Origin: Arachnopeziza araneosa | Lineage: Eukaryota; Ascomycota; Leotiomycetes; Helotiales; Arachnopezizaceae | Assembly (NCBI GenBank): GCA_003988855.1 | Contig: QYAI01000058.1 | Span: 248,001 to 312,000 of the forward strand | Direction of reading: 5' to 3' | DNA length: 64,000 nt | Made by a program: the position numbers and the translations under genes | The notes under the pieces: generated by a model | What the model was told of the DNA's origin: nothing | The model's database searches: none | The model's input: only the letters and a program-made list of their open reading frames with translations | Shown here: positions 44,285-56,397 of the stretch, piece by piece | Position numbering within the stretch: the first letter of the stretch is position 1 | Layout of the letters: the number at the start of each line of letters is the position of its first letter

Positions 44285-45960
44285 TTATAGATTGGTGGAA
44301 TCGAGAGGCTTAAAACTTTCTCTTTTTCGCCTTTCGATCTGGTCGTAATATTGAGACAGTGGTTCCCCATGAATCTGACTCGCATCTTGTGCAATCTGCC
44401 AAGATGCCCGTTTTCCAAAAAAAGGCTTCATTGAGGACTCAATTTTAGATGGTTTACTCATATCAACAGAATGTTGGATCATTGTACGTCCGTTCCTACT
44501 AGTAGCCCAAATTGTCTCTACTTCGCCGTTGTCAAATCTCGAAACCGATTGTATAACAGCATCAACCACGTAACTTGAAAAATCCCTATGTAGTTATGTA
44601 AATATACTTTCATGATTGCGAGATTGAACGTTGCTTACAAAAGAACAGAAATTTTACGTGCCAAAGGAATAGGAGGCAAGGGCGACGGCGGTAGCAACGA
44701 CTCAGGCGACGGAAGCGACAATAGTGACAAGGGAGCGTCGACCGAACTTGATGCTGAGATGGAGCCTATAGCCGGCCCAGAAGGACTGAAAACTGTTCGA
44801 CGAGACGTACGTAGAATCTTATTCCTAATTCGTTCCTCTAACATATTCCATGCTTCAAGCTCGAGTCGTAAAGCATCTTGGGGATCATCTTCCACAAAAG
44901 GAACCGCATCCTCTGGTACTCCATCCACAATTCCAACAGCTTGGCTGATTTTATCCCGCATATCTTGTAGACGCTCTAGAAGGGATACGACGGAAGGAAT
45001 GGGGCTCGCACTTTTCCCGGAGTTTGAGCTGGTCTCTAGTATATCGACTTGATTTACTCTCATGGAATGGTTTTTTAGGCGTTGAGAAATAAGACCAGGT
45101 GCTTCACTCTGGTCAAACCAACCCCCAATTTGATTGAATGGAGCTTTTGGCTTGATTGGGGTATGCTCGGGATTCCCATTATCTGGTTGACGTTGCGGCC
45201 ACCACAGTAAGTTGACTTCTAAGGGAGTATTCTGAATATCCATGAGACGCTCCGGTGGAAGTAGTACGTGCTCGAATTGCTGGAGCATCGCATAGTTAAT
45301 CTCCGGCGTCTGTTGTCCCGATTCAAACGGGTGCATCAATCTTTGCAGGTTGAATGATACGAGAGAAACCATTTCAAGGCGAGAAGAGGCAAGTGGAAGG
45401 TAGATGGAGAGTAACTCGCCATCGAACAGTCTACAGTATAGTCAAAAACTAGCTCCACAATTTACGGGGGGAATATGCCTTGATTCGTTATTCATACTGT
45501 GTGTGGCCCTCTGTAAATCCAAAATTGCAAGGGCGGAGAAAAGCTGAAGTGCCTCTCGAAGTTTTTGGATTTCCTTTCGCTTGGCTATCCAGTCGACTTG
45601 CTGATAGAGGGCGGCGACCTGACCCTTTGTAAATGGTGCCTTTCGTAGCCAATTCGACCGGCTTAGGCGAGTGGCTTTCGTCTCGGGATTTGCTTGCTGT
45701 ATTAGAAGTATGTGTCTACCGATAAATACGGCACACATCACTCTAAACCGCTGGCGCGAGGGCGCGAGACGACCATCTTGGGCGACTGCAGCTTTCCATC
45801 TCTCCCAATCTTCCAGACGGCTGACAACATGAAGAAACTCCTGGAAGAACTGCGTCGCCTCATATTTGGCATTCAGACGACTATCAGAAACAGCTTGCCA
45901 AACGTCCCAGACAATCTGCAAGCCTGCAATAATATCACCAGACGACCATCCAAAGGACAT
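44285..45960 (-). CDS. MSFGW-type fungal N-terminal-domain protein
   Basis: Three minus-strand exons, 45960-45479, 45430-44639 and 44585-44285, give 524 residues. The first intron is best read as GC-AG (AAG|GCATAT...GTAG, 48 nt): the nearest GT donor would leave a 35-nt intron and break the frame. The N-terminus MSFGWSSGDIIAGLQIVWDVW is the start of the helical domain that opens many fungal STAND and ubiquitin-like-domain proteins. It continues with ELLSIYLPLASSRLEMVSL, a Pro/Ser-rich linker and a C-terminal part (SRFDNGEVETIWATSRNGRTMIQ) that I do not recognise. There is no NTPase, signal peptide or membrane helix. The gene probably encodes a cytosolic adaptor of a recognition system; that is inference from the domain's usual company. 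Confidence 0.6.
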
Positions 45961-48900
45961 GATTAAGTATTGGTAGACTTGAAGATAGCCGCTCGTAACC
46001 TGGCTACTATTTCAACGCAGAAATAAAACGACGAATCAAGGTGAACAAAGGATCTAGATAATGAGAGCGATTGTGGCTCACAGTCGAATTCTATGATAGC
46101 AAAAACTATTCTGGACGTATACCGCCACCTTAGACATTTAAGTACTTGACCCTTGGAACCGAAAGCCATGTACAAAAATATCCGTGAGACCTAATGTCAT
46201 GTAAATCTATATAAGAGATATGATGTATAAGTGTATTAGTTGTATTGAAAAGAGGAGATAGCGAAAAAGCTGCTGCTTCACCTCAATAGAATCAAAACAC
46301 CACCAGAAAGATTCAATCTCTGCGAAAAGAATTCTTTATTAAATCAAATTATAGGATTTGAAACTTGTATACTAATATTTCTCTGCCTGCTTCCTTCCCA
46401 GATTTCAAATAGCGAGATAGTCTTGTATTCATTCGGATATATACTCGTCGATGAGAGAGAGTTCAAGGCCAAAGGCGATCTAAGAGTATCTGTAGGTTAG
46501 CTTGGCTCTTCATTACCAACTGATAGACTTACTAGACATAAGCTCGTTCCAAACACGACACCGATCTGCCATCGACAACACATCGCTCTCACAGTCCCCA
46601 AACCAGCCACAGAACCTCCAAGCACTTGTCACCAGATGACACAATGCCCAGAAGAGATCACTAGATATAAGAGACCCAGGTGCGGAAGATGGCTATTGAG
46701 TGAATGCAAATCCTTTGGATTGTTGGATTTCACAAGAATGGGAATGGCTGTTCTACCCAACTTGTCGCTGAGCTTGAGAGAGCTTCTTGTTTTTCCCAAA
46801 ACAAAACCCTTTCATCACGCTACTGCAGCCTCTAACTTATTTTTTCGAAATCGCCCCCGCCACACCACCTTCTCATCTAAGTTCCATAAACTTCCTGTAC
46901 AGGAGAGGGACGATCTCCACGTTCGCTTATCAGATCATGCTCATTTCAAAGCACCACAGGTTGGAACATTGTCAACCCTAGACCACGAGAAAACTGACAA
47001 TCAGCAAGGTTCGTGATTTTGGTTTGAAGTCCAAACTATGGTCCGTACCGTCCGAACCGTCCGAACCTTCGTTAGGCCAAGTTGAGGCTGACAGAGCATC
47101 TCCCTTCTAGTTTTCCACATACTTTTCCTGTAGAAGCGGGAAAATATGTCTTACCTTCCCGAGGCCAAAATGTGCGGGAGAGTGATACCTACTGAATAAA
47201 ATGTGCATTGTATCAGTTATATTGAGCGGAAGAGCTCCAAGGTCTCCTATTGGTGGGAGCGCTCAGCTCGATCAAATCACGCTTTGATGTCTCAAATGTC
47301 GGTCCGCCGGGCAGGCCCGTCAGCTTCAGGCCAACAACGTGGGGCTGCGTCCCGCCCCGCGATGCGGCAATGAGTATTTCCAAGACCACATCAGCTCCGC
47401 CTTGTGCGCCGCAACACCCTCCTTCAGATATTAATTGCAGCTGAGCTGCTTCTAGGTATTCAACAGCTTTGATTTCATGGTTATCACGCTAACATCGTAA
47501 ACGCTCTCGGTTTTCTAGTTTAAACACAAATTTTATGAATTATTCCCTAATGTAATTATGCGAGAATTTCTTCACTACAAAGCCCGTGTAAAAATTCGGT
47601 TTGTGCTACCTTCGCGTTTTCAAGATGTGAGACAGCGACGCAAGCCACACAAATATTTGTCTACATATCTTCGTGGTATAATTTAAATGAAGCCAGGAAG
47701 AAACAGATGAGCCCGGAAAGATACTAGCGCTCGTAAAGTCTGCCAGCTGCGATATCACCACTGATTGGATCATGGAAATCTGTTTGTAGAGCGCGTTGTG
47801 TTTTGAGGCAGCTGGAGTTACTGATCAAAAATTATGGTGCTACAAAACAATATAACATATTATGAAGATACGAATATCACCCACAAAGCACAACCACTCG
47901 ACCAATGGAGGAGTTAAGATCAAATCCAAATCGTTCTAACAAGAAGAGCAAGTAAATCAAAGTTGTCACTCTGCAGATTTCAGCCCATCTGAGAACCCGA
48001 ATGGTTTGTATGCCGCGATATGCTGCATTCAGCTGGTCTTATAAAGCCATTTGAAGGCTGAAGCGGAATCAGTTGATGATCACAGAGGCTAGACCCGACT
48101 TTGACCTGCCAAATTCATCGGAAAACGACCTCGACATCTTATTCTAGACATGTGAAAGTCTCAAGTCGATGAGTAACTACGGCCTTGATTGGTTCAGTGA
48201 CTTCGTAATATTCGGAGTATGCAGTGGCTTATGAGTGAAGCAGGGTTTGAATGAGGTTTTGTACACGATCGTAATAGACCGACCGCGGATCAATCTCCTT
48301 GCAGTGGTCAAACATGGAAGCTACAGAAGCTACTCCCTTGCATATCGATGTTCAGCAGAATGATTGGCGTAAAGACATTCATCTGTCACAGTAGTTAACT
48401 GATGCTGCTTGCCTGGTTTCGGTTGATCGGCAATCAGTTGAGCAAGAAATTGGTGGCGAAGCCTGGGTGTTAAGATGTGCTTCATTATCTTCATGTGGAA
48501 ATTTTCAAAGAACAATGAATCCCCCTCATCATTGTCTCGATGTACTTGAAACCGCCTAAATATTGGCTGGTAATCTATGATCAACACGGGAGAGACAATT
48601 CTTGGCCTGAATAGTCCAAGGAAGCGAGATAGAGGATATTGTATCAAGAAACGGGAAGTCGTCCCGGTTTCTGGGCTGACTGATAACTTCCAGAGGTGGA
48701 TCGACTTCTCGAAAGAGAACTATTGCAGGTCCAGACCAGAGTTATGACGCAAATATTTATCCTAAATAGTTCAAAGAGGCGACCCAGATGAATTTGTGTG
48801 TAGAATTGTAGCCCTGGGCTGGCTGATTGGCATCGAGATGGAGTCTTACAACTCCAAAGAAGAAATGTTGTGGCTAGAAGTGGAATAATTTCCCATTTTT

Positions 48901-49279
48901 TGGCTGGCTGATGACAGAGAGATTTAGCGGTGACGTCCTGGAGAAGAAATCGCTGGTCCAGAACAGAGTCTCAAAGTGCCACTATCACACTCGGACTGTC
49001 CGTTGCAGCTTTTCCATCCAGCCCGAGTTATTTGTTTTAGTATCTTCATTTTTCCCTCCCTCGAGTATCTGTAGGCAAGAGAAGTATAAAGTCCAGCAGT
49101 CGACCACGCACTTCTTGACTACACACAAACAGCAGAACTTGCAATCATCTAGCAAACAGCTCAATCTTCACCACAACTCACTTACTCCTTGTGCCTCTTC
49201 CTATTCCACAAATCACACTGTTTAAAGCAGCTCCTATCCTTGACTATCAACTTAGCATCATTTGAGTCTCCTTCATACA
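45961..49279. other. Gene-poor 3.3 kb region
   Basis: No gene is supported. Points seen: a short tandem word (gtccgtaccgtccgaaccgtccgaacc) at about 47040-47066; a GC-richer block at 47200-47450 whose minus strand is open and coding-like but lacks start and family; and a minus-strand 105-codon frame at 48330-48647 without features. Most of the rest is AT-rich. The last 200 bases form the CA-rich leader of the protease gene. Confidence 0.4.
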
Positions 49280-51488
49280 ATGGCTGCGCAGTCTACGGCT
49301 CCAAAGACCCAGGTCGCATCCTGGTCCTTGACTACATCAGTACCAAATGTTGGGACCGAGACGTTCATGAAACTTGGTGTGGGTGGTACTGATGGCGAGA
49401 GTACTTTCGAACCCGATCTGCGAACAAAGGTGCCGCAAAAAGACTTCATGGATGGCGGGAAATATCGGTGTATGCCCTCCTCAACTCCACTCAATACTGT
49501 TTCAGTCTAACTCATCGTGCAAAGCAATTGTCAAGTTGATGATACAATATCAGAATCAAGAGGCTGGAAGCACTGTCTGGGGTTTGGGTACTGGGTGGCT
49601 CATTGCGCCTGACCTCCTCGTGACGGCAGGACACTGCGCCTACGATTGGAGCAATAACTTGGGCCCAGCCACGATTATCAAGGCATTTATTGGCTACTCC
49701 GGAAAAGCCTCTCTCAACACGAATGTGGTCCAGCTTCGCATGGGCAAGGTCATCGTCACCACTGCTGGCTGGGTCCAAAGCCAAGGTAATGATCGAACAT
49801 CAGATGTCGCTTTCCTACGACTTGATCGTCCCTTTACAGGCGCTCTCAACACTTTCTTCTATGAAGATACTCCGGTTCGTGGCAGCGGTTATCTTGGGGT
49901 TGTTGGGTACCCTGCCGACCAAAGCCTCATCGGTGAGAAGGGTGCTGAGATGTGGGAGCAATTTGCTCAGACCACCTACGACATCGAGAAGATTCCGCGC
50001 CGTATGCTAGAATACAAGATCTCAACCTATGCAGGCATGTATTGCCTGGTTTTTTTGACAGTTGGAATCTAACCTAGAGCAGGGCAATCTGGATCCCCAG
50101 TCTTGCGTGCGACAGGTAACAATTTTGTCTCCATCGGAGCCCATGTTTATGGGGGTGGATATATGAACTCCGCCAGCACGATCTCAGGGAAGTTTGGAAA
50201 CAATTTTGAAGCGATGAGAGGCATTTTCACCCACCCTGGCCAAAAAGTGTCCAATATTGGTGGAGTTGATGTCTTCGAGACTGCATCTTCTGGCGATAAC
50301 GGACCGACCGAAGGCTTCTTGGATATCTTTCACGATATTGGCAAGATTATCCTTCCCGTGGCATCCACCGCACTTTCAACAGCGTCCCCATTCCTCGGTC
50401 CAATTGGACCCATTGCAGCAATTGGAGGGGTGGCATTGGGAGCCTTAGGAAGCGTCTGCGAATCTAGTTTTGATGACACCGGTGCGGCAGTTCCCGTCGC
50501 ACCTTCTGCTACCAGTCTCGATGGCTGCGCACAAAGAGCAGTACTATGCGAAGCTGCTCTACAAACAGTCGAGAAATTGGACCCTAGCTCAGAGGAAGGG
50601 GCTCAAATACTAAAACAGATGGAAGCCACCTATCGCAATCTTGAGCCCAGCTTGAAATTGGCCCCCAAGCTTCGCACCGCTTTAACTGGACCAGCTCTTC
50701 GAATGGCAATTGACGATCTCACAAGGCCGAGGGCAGCAGAGAGTGGCATTGAAACTCGCCAACAACTGACAGTGGATAATACGGAGTCCTTCATGGATAG
50801 CGAACAGAAGACATTCGCCCAGGCGCTGATTGCCAGTCCAACGCTTGTTCGACACGGGGAAGAAAGTTTCTTTGGCGGCTTCGGGAAACTCATCATGAAA
50901 GGTGCTACCCAGGCTGCTCCTTTCTTGAAGATAGGAGCCCAGATTGGTCTGAAGAAGCTCGGAGAAGTGATATCTGGAAGTAGCGAAGCTGCTTTCGAAG
51001 ATGCCGATCCGATGACAGACATCCTCTTCAAGCGCGCAATCATGGGCGAAGCGGCTCTCCAAGCAATCACGAAACTCCCTCCCAAGAAGCTGGAAAAACT
51101 GCCGCTTTACGACCACAACGACGAACTTTCCACCGAAGGCTTCTTCGACTCTTTCAAGACCATTGTCCAAGACATTGGTCGTAAGGTCATTGCCACAGCT
51201 CCAGCAGTCATCAAAACGGTTGCTCCACTTGCATTGAACCTCTTGCAGGAGAAGTTGGCCAAGCCCCAAGCTGCTGTGGGTACTCCAGTTCGTACGGGTC
51301 GTGGTCAACTCTCGGCTCCTGCCGATACCCCTCAGACCCGAAGCCCTTCTCGAAGACGGGCCACGAGAGCCGTCCGGGAGACGGTCATCCCGCCGATGCC
51401 CATCCAGGTAAGCGCCCCTTTTGCTTCCGGAGATATCTCGGCTTATTCTCAAGAATTATTCCCTCTCTTCCAGACGGAGATCTACTGA
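49280..51488 (+). CDS. V8-like serine protease with duplicated amphipathic C-terminal region
   Basis: Four exons, 49280-49469, 49525-50034, 50083-51407 and 51474-51488, give 679 residues. There is no signal peptide, so the protein is intracellular or unconventionally exported. Residues ~60-290 are a trypsin-fold domain of the glutamyl-endopeptidase (V8, S1B) type with H100 in VTAGHC, D157 in RTSDVAFLRL and S236 in STYAGQSGSPV. The remaining ~390 residues contain three Gly/Ala-rich amphipathic stretches, each opening with an acidic-aromatic tag: EGFLDIF, ESFFGGF and EGFFDSF. The first two are followed by a shared helix (RAVLCEAALQTVEKL and RAIMGEAALQAITKL). Such stretches look membrane-active. 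Release by the protease itself is a hypothesis. The second intron is best read as GC-AG (G|GCATGT). A GT-AG alternative would insert two residues before GQSGS. Confidence 0.75.
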
Positions 51489-52641
51489 TTCAAATGAAGA
51501 TGGCCTCTTTTTCGTGAATGTGGATGAATAGCGCTAATCATTTGACCCCTCTCCAGATCCAAACACTTGCTTAAGCAGCACGCTCCATCAATTTTGGCTC
51601 TTCCCAAAAAAAGTCTCCTCTCTCGCGTTGCTTTCTAGATTGCGTGGAATTTCCAGATGCTGTTGACAGGTATTCGCTTGGTGTCATTTGCCTTGTCTTG
51701 TTCACATTCGTTTGATCTGCACGGGGACGATGGATTTAATCAGGGGTCTTTGTTCTTCTTTATCTCTTCTTTAGACTGGACCTCGGACTTTGGGACGAGC
51801 AAGGAATTCAGATAGACTCAAATGCAACCATTGAGCTACCATTCACTTGAAGGTAGCTTACTCCAAAAAATCTGATTTATTTGCCACTGTGGGGAACCTA
51901 CTCAACTTCCCCTCTTTGACATATAGAGTAGATGGAGAAAAAATCCATCCAAGCCATCTCATACTTAAACCTAGATGATTTACTCCAATTAGAATCGAGG
52001 AGATATAGGCTAGGACGTTTCTAGTATGAACCTTGTCTGACAGACGGTTCATTTGGCTCATCTCTGGCTGAATCGCTGCTCGAATGAAGTCGGTTTACTA
52101 TTCTCATCTCCTCGAGGCATCTGACACCGGCACTAGAGTCGCTTGGCAACGAGTAAATATACCGACGTCCAAGCGGCCTCGGGCGCCATTTAAGCGAGAA
52201 GGGGGCTGCACACTTAGCCTACAGATGGCATATAGACGGGAAAAATTTCCGGTATATGAACTCCAGCACGTCTAGCACACATCAGCCAGATGGGGAGCCG
52301 GGCATCGCAGCGTACTTGAGCCCCGCCAGATCTGCAGGGCAAAAACCCCACAGATTACCCAGACACGATTTTCCGGGGAAGGAGAATTTCCAGGTACCGC
52401 CCATGCGCTGCCGGGGGAGAACTACCGCGCTGAAGATGATTATCCAGAGGAGATTGGATCCGGAGAAGTGGGAGACCACATCTGCTCGAGGACGGACGAT
52501 GGGATAACCCGCGGGGGGGAAATGTATAATTGTCTCTTGGTCCGCCGGTCGTGCACGATACGTGTTCGAGTCCCAAAAACTCGCGAAGATACCTGAGAAA
52601 GTCGAAGTTTCAGAGTAGCGACGGTACGGCACGCCAGCGCC
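51489..52641. other. Intergenic region
   Basis: It lies between the protease gene and the esterase gene. A GC-rich block with a gggg run lies just before the esterase start (about 52300-52640). No gene is supported. Confidence 0.5.
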
Positions 52642-53705
52642 ATGCATTTCTCTACGCTCGCTGTGTTGACGGCTCTTTCCACGCTCGGAAACTGCCAGTC
52701 CATCACCAAAGTCAACGCCTTCAAGGATGGACCGACGAATCTGGGAATGTACGTCTACGTGCCCAAGACGCTCAAGACGCCGGCCCCGATCATCGTAGCG
52801 ATCCACCACTGTCAGGGATCCGCGCAGGGGTACTCGACCGAGACCAAGTACATGCCACTTGCGGATTCGCACGGCTTCATTCTGATCTACCCCAACTCGA
52901 AGTCGAGCGGTGGCTGTTTCGATGTGGCGTCGACTGCTTGTGAGTTTCACAGATATAGCCACGAGAGGGAAAAGCTAACCAGGCCTCCACAGCACTCACG
53001 CACAACGGCGGCGGCGACAGCGAGACCATCGCCAACATGGTCAAGTACGCCGTAACCAACTACGGCGGCGACGCCAACCGCACCTTTGTGACGGGCACCA
53101 GCTCCGGCGCCATGATGACCAACGTCATGGTCGGCGCCTACCCCGACGTCTTCAAGGCCGGCTCGGCCTACTCGGGCGTCCCTGATGGCTGTTTCTACGT
53201 GGCCGGCTCGACGGCGACAGAAGACCCGCCGGGATGGAACAACGCGTGTGCGGGCGGGACGAACACCAAGACCGCTCAAGCCTGGGGCGATCTGGTGCGG
53301 AGTTACTACCCGACGTTCAACGGCACCCGACCGCGGATGCAAATGTAAGGATAAAACTCCCCCCCTTGATATCCCGACTTTTTGATCTGACCGAACCACA
53401 GCTGGCACGGAACGGCGGATACCACGCTCCACTATCCGAACTGTGAGTTCTCGGGGCTGCATAAATATTTGTGATGATGCATACTGATCAAAGTAGACGC
53501 CGAGATGTTGAAGCAGTGGTCTAACGTGCTGAGCCTCACGACGTCCAAGAACGCCTCCAACACGCCGCAGAGCGGGTATACCCAGACCATCTACGGCGAC
53601 GGGACCGAGTACACGGCCGAGCTGGTGGGGTACAGCGCCCAAGGCGTGGGCCATACGGTGCCTGTGCACGAGTCGATGGATCTCTCGTTCTTCGGCATCG
53701 CGTAG
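52642..53705 (+). CDS. Secreted carbohydrate esterase family 1 (acetylxylan/feruloyl esterase type)
   Basis: Four exons, 52642-52939, 52993-53344, 53402-53442 and 53497-53705, give 299 residues. The signal peptide MHFSTLAVLTALSTLGNCQ is followed by a CE1/PHB-depolymerase-like hydrolase domain: VAIHHCQGSAQGY (oxyanion region), the nucleophile Ser in GTSSGAMMT, Asp in WHGTADTTLHY and His near the C-terminus in GVGHTVPVH. CE1 enzymes remove acetyl or feruloyl groups from xylan in plant cell walls, outside the cell. No carbohydrate-binding module is attached. The genes around it are unrelated. Base composition is GC-richer than neighbouring genes, as is common for well-expressed fungal secreted enzymes. 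Confidence 0.9.
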
Positions 53706-53810
53706 GGACCACGAATGCTGCACCGGGATTGGAAAGAGAAGGAGAAGGGAGGCTGGTCACGGATAAGAAAAAAAAGAAAGTAAATGGATGTATATTGAGT
53801 CTTTTCTCGT

Positions 53811-55816
53811 CTACCAATCTCTCCCTGGGTTTCTCCCCCTGATCTGCTCCTGAAAATATGGAATGTTCGTGTTTCCAACGTCTCTTATCTCATCCTCATC
53901 GCATTCAATGGCGATGGCAACAACCCACTCGATCCCAGCTTCTAAACACATGAGTCTCGCCTCTGTAAATTTTGCCTCATCAATTAAAATCTCCCCTGAA
54001 ACCGCATTGTGATGATTGTGAATACCATCCCGAGTCAGCTCGATTCGGATCTTTCTCAGCTCTGGTAACGTATCTCGAACACCGCGCAGCATGGTAAGAA
54101 AGGCCGAGTAGAAGAAGTGATTCTCGAAAACCATCTCTCCCACAGCCCGGTTGTTATCGTTACCGTTCTGTTGCTGCAATACATTGATGAACAATGTTAA
54201 CTCCTCAAGATTTGGCGGCAGGACGTCGATAAGTGGAACTTTAGAAGACGTCCAACTCTGATGACCCACGAGTGATGCGACTTCGATAGCCAATCTCCTC
54301 AACTTGGAATATTCCCTAAGAGACCCAATCATAATCTCATCCGGTTTGGCTTGATTCCTCGGCTCGTGCTTGTAGATTTGCGGATGTCGATTGTCAAAAT
54401 ACAGATCCTCGAGTGTATCCTTGTGAGCAAACAAAGCTCTCCCGAATTTGCGCTGAAATCCGACAAAAGTCTCTCCTGTGCCGAAACAAGAGGTCGCTGT
54501 TGTCCATCTCAAAGATTTCAGTGACCGGAAGATGCCGAGGGACTCTGAAACGTCGTGAGGATTAAGCGTGCATTCATCGTAGACAAGTGTCTCAATATTT
54601 GATGTATGCTTGTGTGGTTCGTAATCGATGGGAGGGTTTGGCCAGGTGGACCAGAATACATACGCCGTCAACGTATATAATGATTTGAGGCCTGGGAGAC
54701 GCATGAAGGGGAAGATACGGCTGAGTTCGAGCTCATACTGGCGGTGGTCTTTACCTCCGGGGTCTGGAATTGGGTGAGTCGGAATCAAAATCTTGCTTGA
54801 AGAGAACTTACGCATGGGGCTGCAAACATACAAAGTTTCAAGCTCTTGTAATGCTCCTAGGCTGGCGAGAGCAGAAGTATCTTCGAGGAATCGGCATAAT
54901 GGATTCTCTTCCTGGTCCCATTCGCCTATTTCTGGCATAACCATATATAAAGTCCGCAAATTTCGACATTGTGAGAGTAGAAGCACGAGAAGTTCATCTT
55001 CATATCTGTCATTGTCTTCCTTGCGAGGTTCTTGGTTCCATATTTTCCAGTAATCATAGAGAATATTCTCTCGCTCTGTAAACAAGTCAGTATTGCATTC
55101 ATGAGTCACATGTCAAGTTAAAGTATAAATGTTGTTGAGTGGATGGATATCGACATACCAAGACCTAGATCTCGAGCTTCTCTTTTCAAAGATTCCTCAG
55201 CACCATACTTGCATTGACCGTCGATACAATCATCGTGGTTTATAGGGTTGGTTGGGCCTAGAAATGCCAACTCTTCGGTTGAAATCTCATCTTCATCTCC
55301 GTCCACATCCACTTCACTCTCAGAGTCCTCGCTCCAATCACTTTCTTCCTCGTATGGCTCATCCTCCACATCAGCCTCATCATTCTCCCGACAAAATAAC
55401 TCATCCTCCATCAAAGTACCCCTCTGCAATTCCTTCTCCTTCTCCTTCTCTTGTCTCTCCCTCTCTTCATGTTCCTCGTCTCCAAACATACCGACGAAAT
55501 CTTCCAACTTGGGACAGTTCCCCCATTCTCTCAGATCCAGCTCCTTGACATGAACCGCGAGATCCGGTCGCCAGTTCAATGTGTCCAGGAATCGTCTCAG
55601 GTGTCTGGTATCCTGTTGCAGTCCACGATAGGAGAATGAGCGATAGAGCGAGGGAACAGTGAGGAGATAGAGCGTGCGTGATGCTTGGCTGAGTTGGTTC
55701 AGGGTATGGAGGTCATGAATGCGGAGCTCATGGGTGTCCTGGACATGATGGAGATCGATGAACCTGAGGATGTTGGAGAAGACCTCAGCCGATAGGCTCT
55801 CCAGAGCGCTCCTCAT
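53811..55816 (-). CDS. F-box protein
   Basis: Three minus-strand exons, 55816-55159, 55075-54812 and 54763-53811, give 624 residues. The second intron is 48 nt and in frame, so read-through would add 16 residues. Residues ~5-50 (LESLSAEVFSNILRFIDLHHV...LNQLSQASRTLYLLTVPSLY) form an F-box, which binds Skp1 in SCF ubiquitin ligases. A long acidic stretch (about 110-190) follows, then leucine-rich, LRR-like segments (LRTLYMVMPEIGEW, LEELTLFINVL, LPELRKIRIEL) that would choose the substrate. It is convergent with the esterase gene, about 105 bp between stops. Confidence 0.85.
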
Positions 55817-56397
55817 CTTGTCGTCTATGGTGCTCGTAAACAGCGCATATTCAATTCCGAGCGCTATCGGGACGACTCACGATAGAGGAGAGAAAAGTTT
55901 GTCGATTGGAGAAGGTGGAAGATGTCAGACTCATCGCATCCCTGCCCGTCTGACACAGGCAACCGTGCACTGATGAGCAGTTGTAGGGCTGGAGCCTGGA
56001 GACAATCTATCCAGGCCCGAATCTCGTCGGCCAGCGCAGCGCCACCAGCGCACCGCCCCGCCGACCGGGCAAACCCATCCCAATACGAGTCTCGCGTAGG
56101 AGGTTGGCCCCTGAAATAAACACAACGGCATACCTGTATACGACCAATGCACGGCGAGCTCCATATAATTTTGGGATCGCGGTTAACTCAGTCATTTGCC
56201 AAGCAGGAAAGGAGAGGGAAACCAACACTGCAATTTAAATATCTCCCATATCTTGCTCATCCGATTCTCATTCTGCTATTCTCAGCAACTCAGTTCTCGC
56301 TTGCCTCGCTCGTTCTGCTCGCAGATTTGTTTGTTTTCTTTGGAGAGGGTGAATACTCGTCGATTTGATTTTATATATCATAGATAATATATTCACC
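55817..56397. other. Divergent promoter region
   Basis: It separates the F-box gene (minus) and the membrane-protein gene (plus), so regulatory sites for both lie here. No gene is seen. Confidence 0.5.

Noticed and set aside
43806..44348. 180-codon plus-strand frame as a gene
   Set aside because: No ATG start in frame, no recognised motif and overlap with the spliced minus-strand MSFGW gene.
50682..51452. 256-codon minus-strand frame
   Set aside because: Antisense shadow of the protease-tail exon; no family and no splice or start support.
52947..53723. 258-codon minus-strand frame
   Set aside because: Antisense shadow of the CE1 esterase in GC-rich codons.
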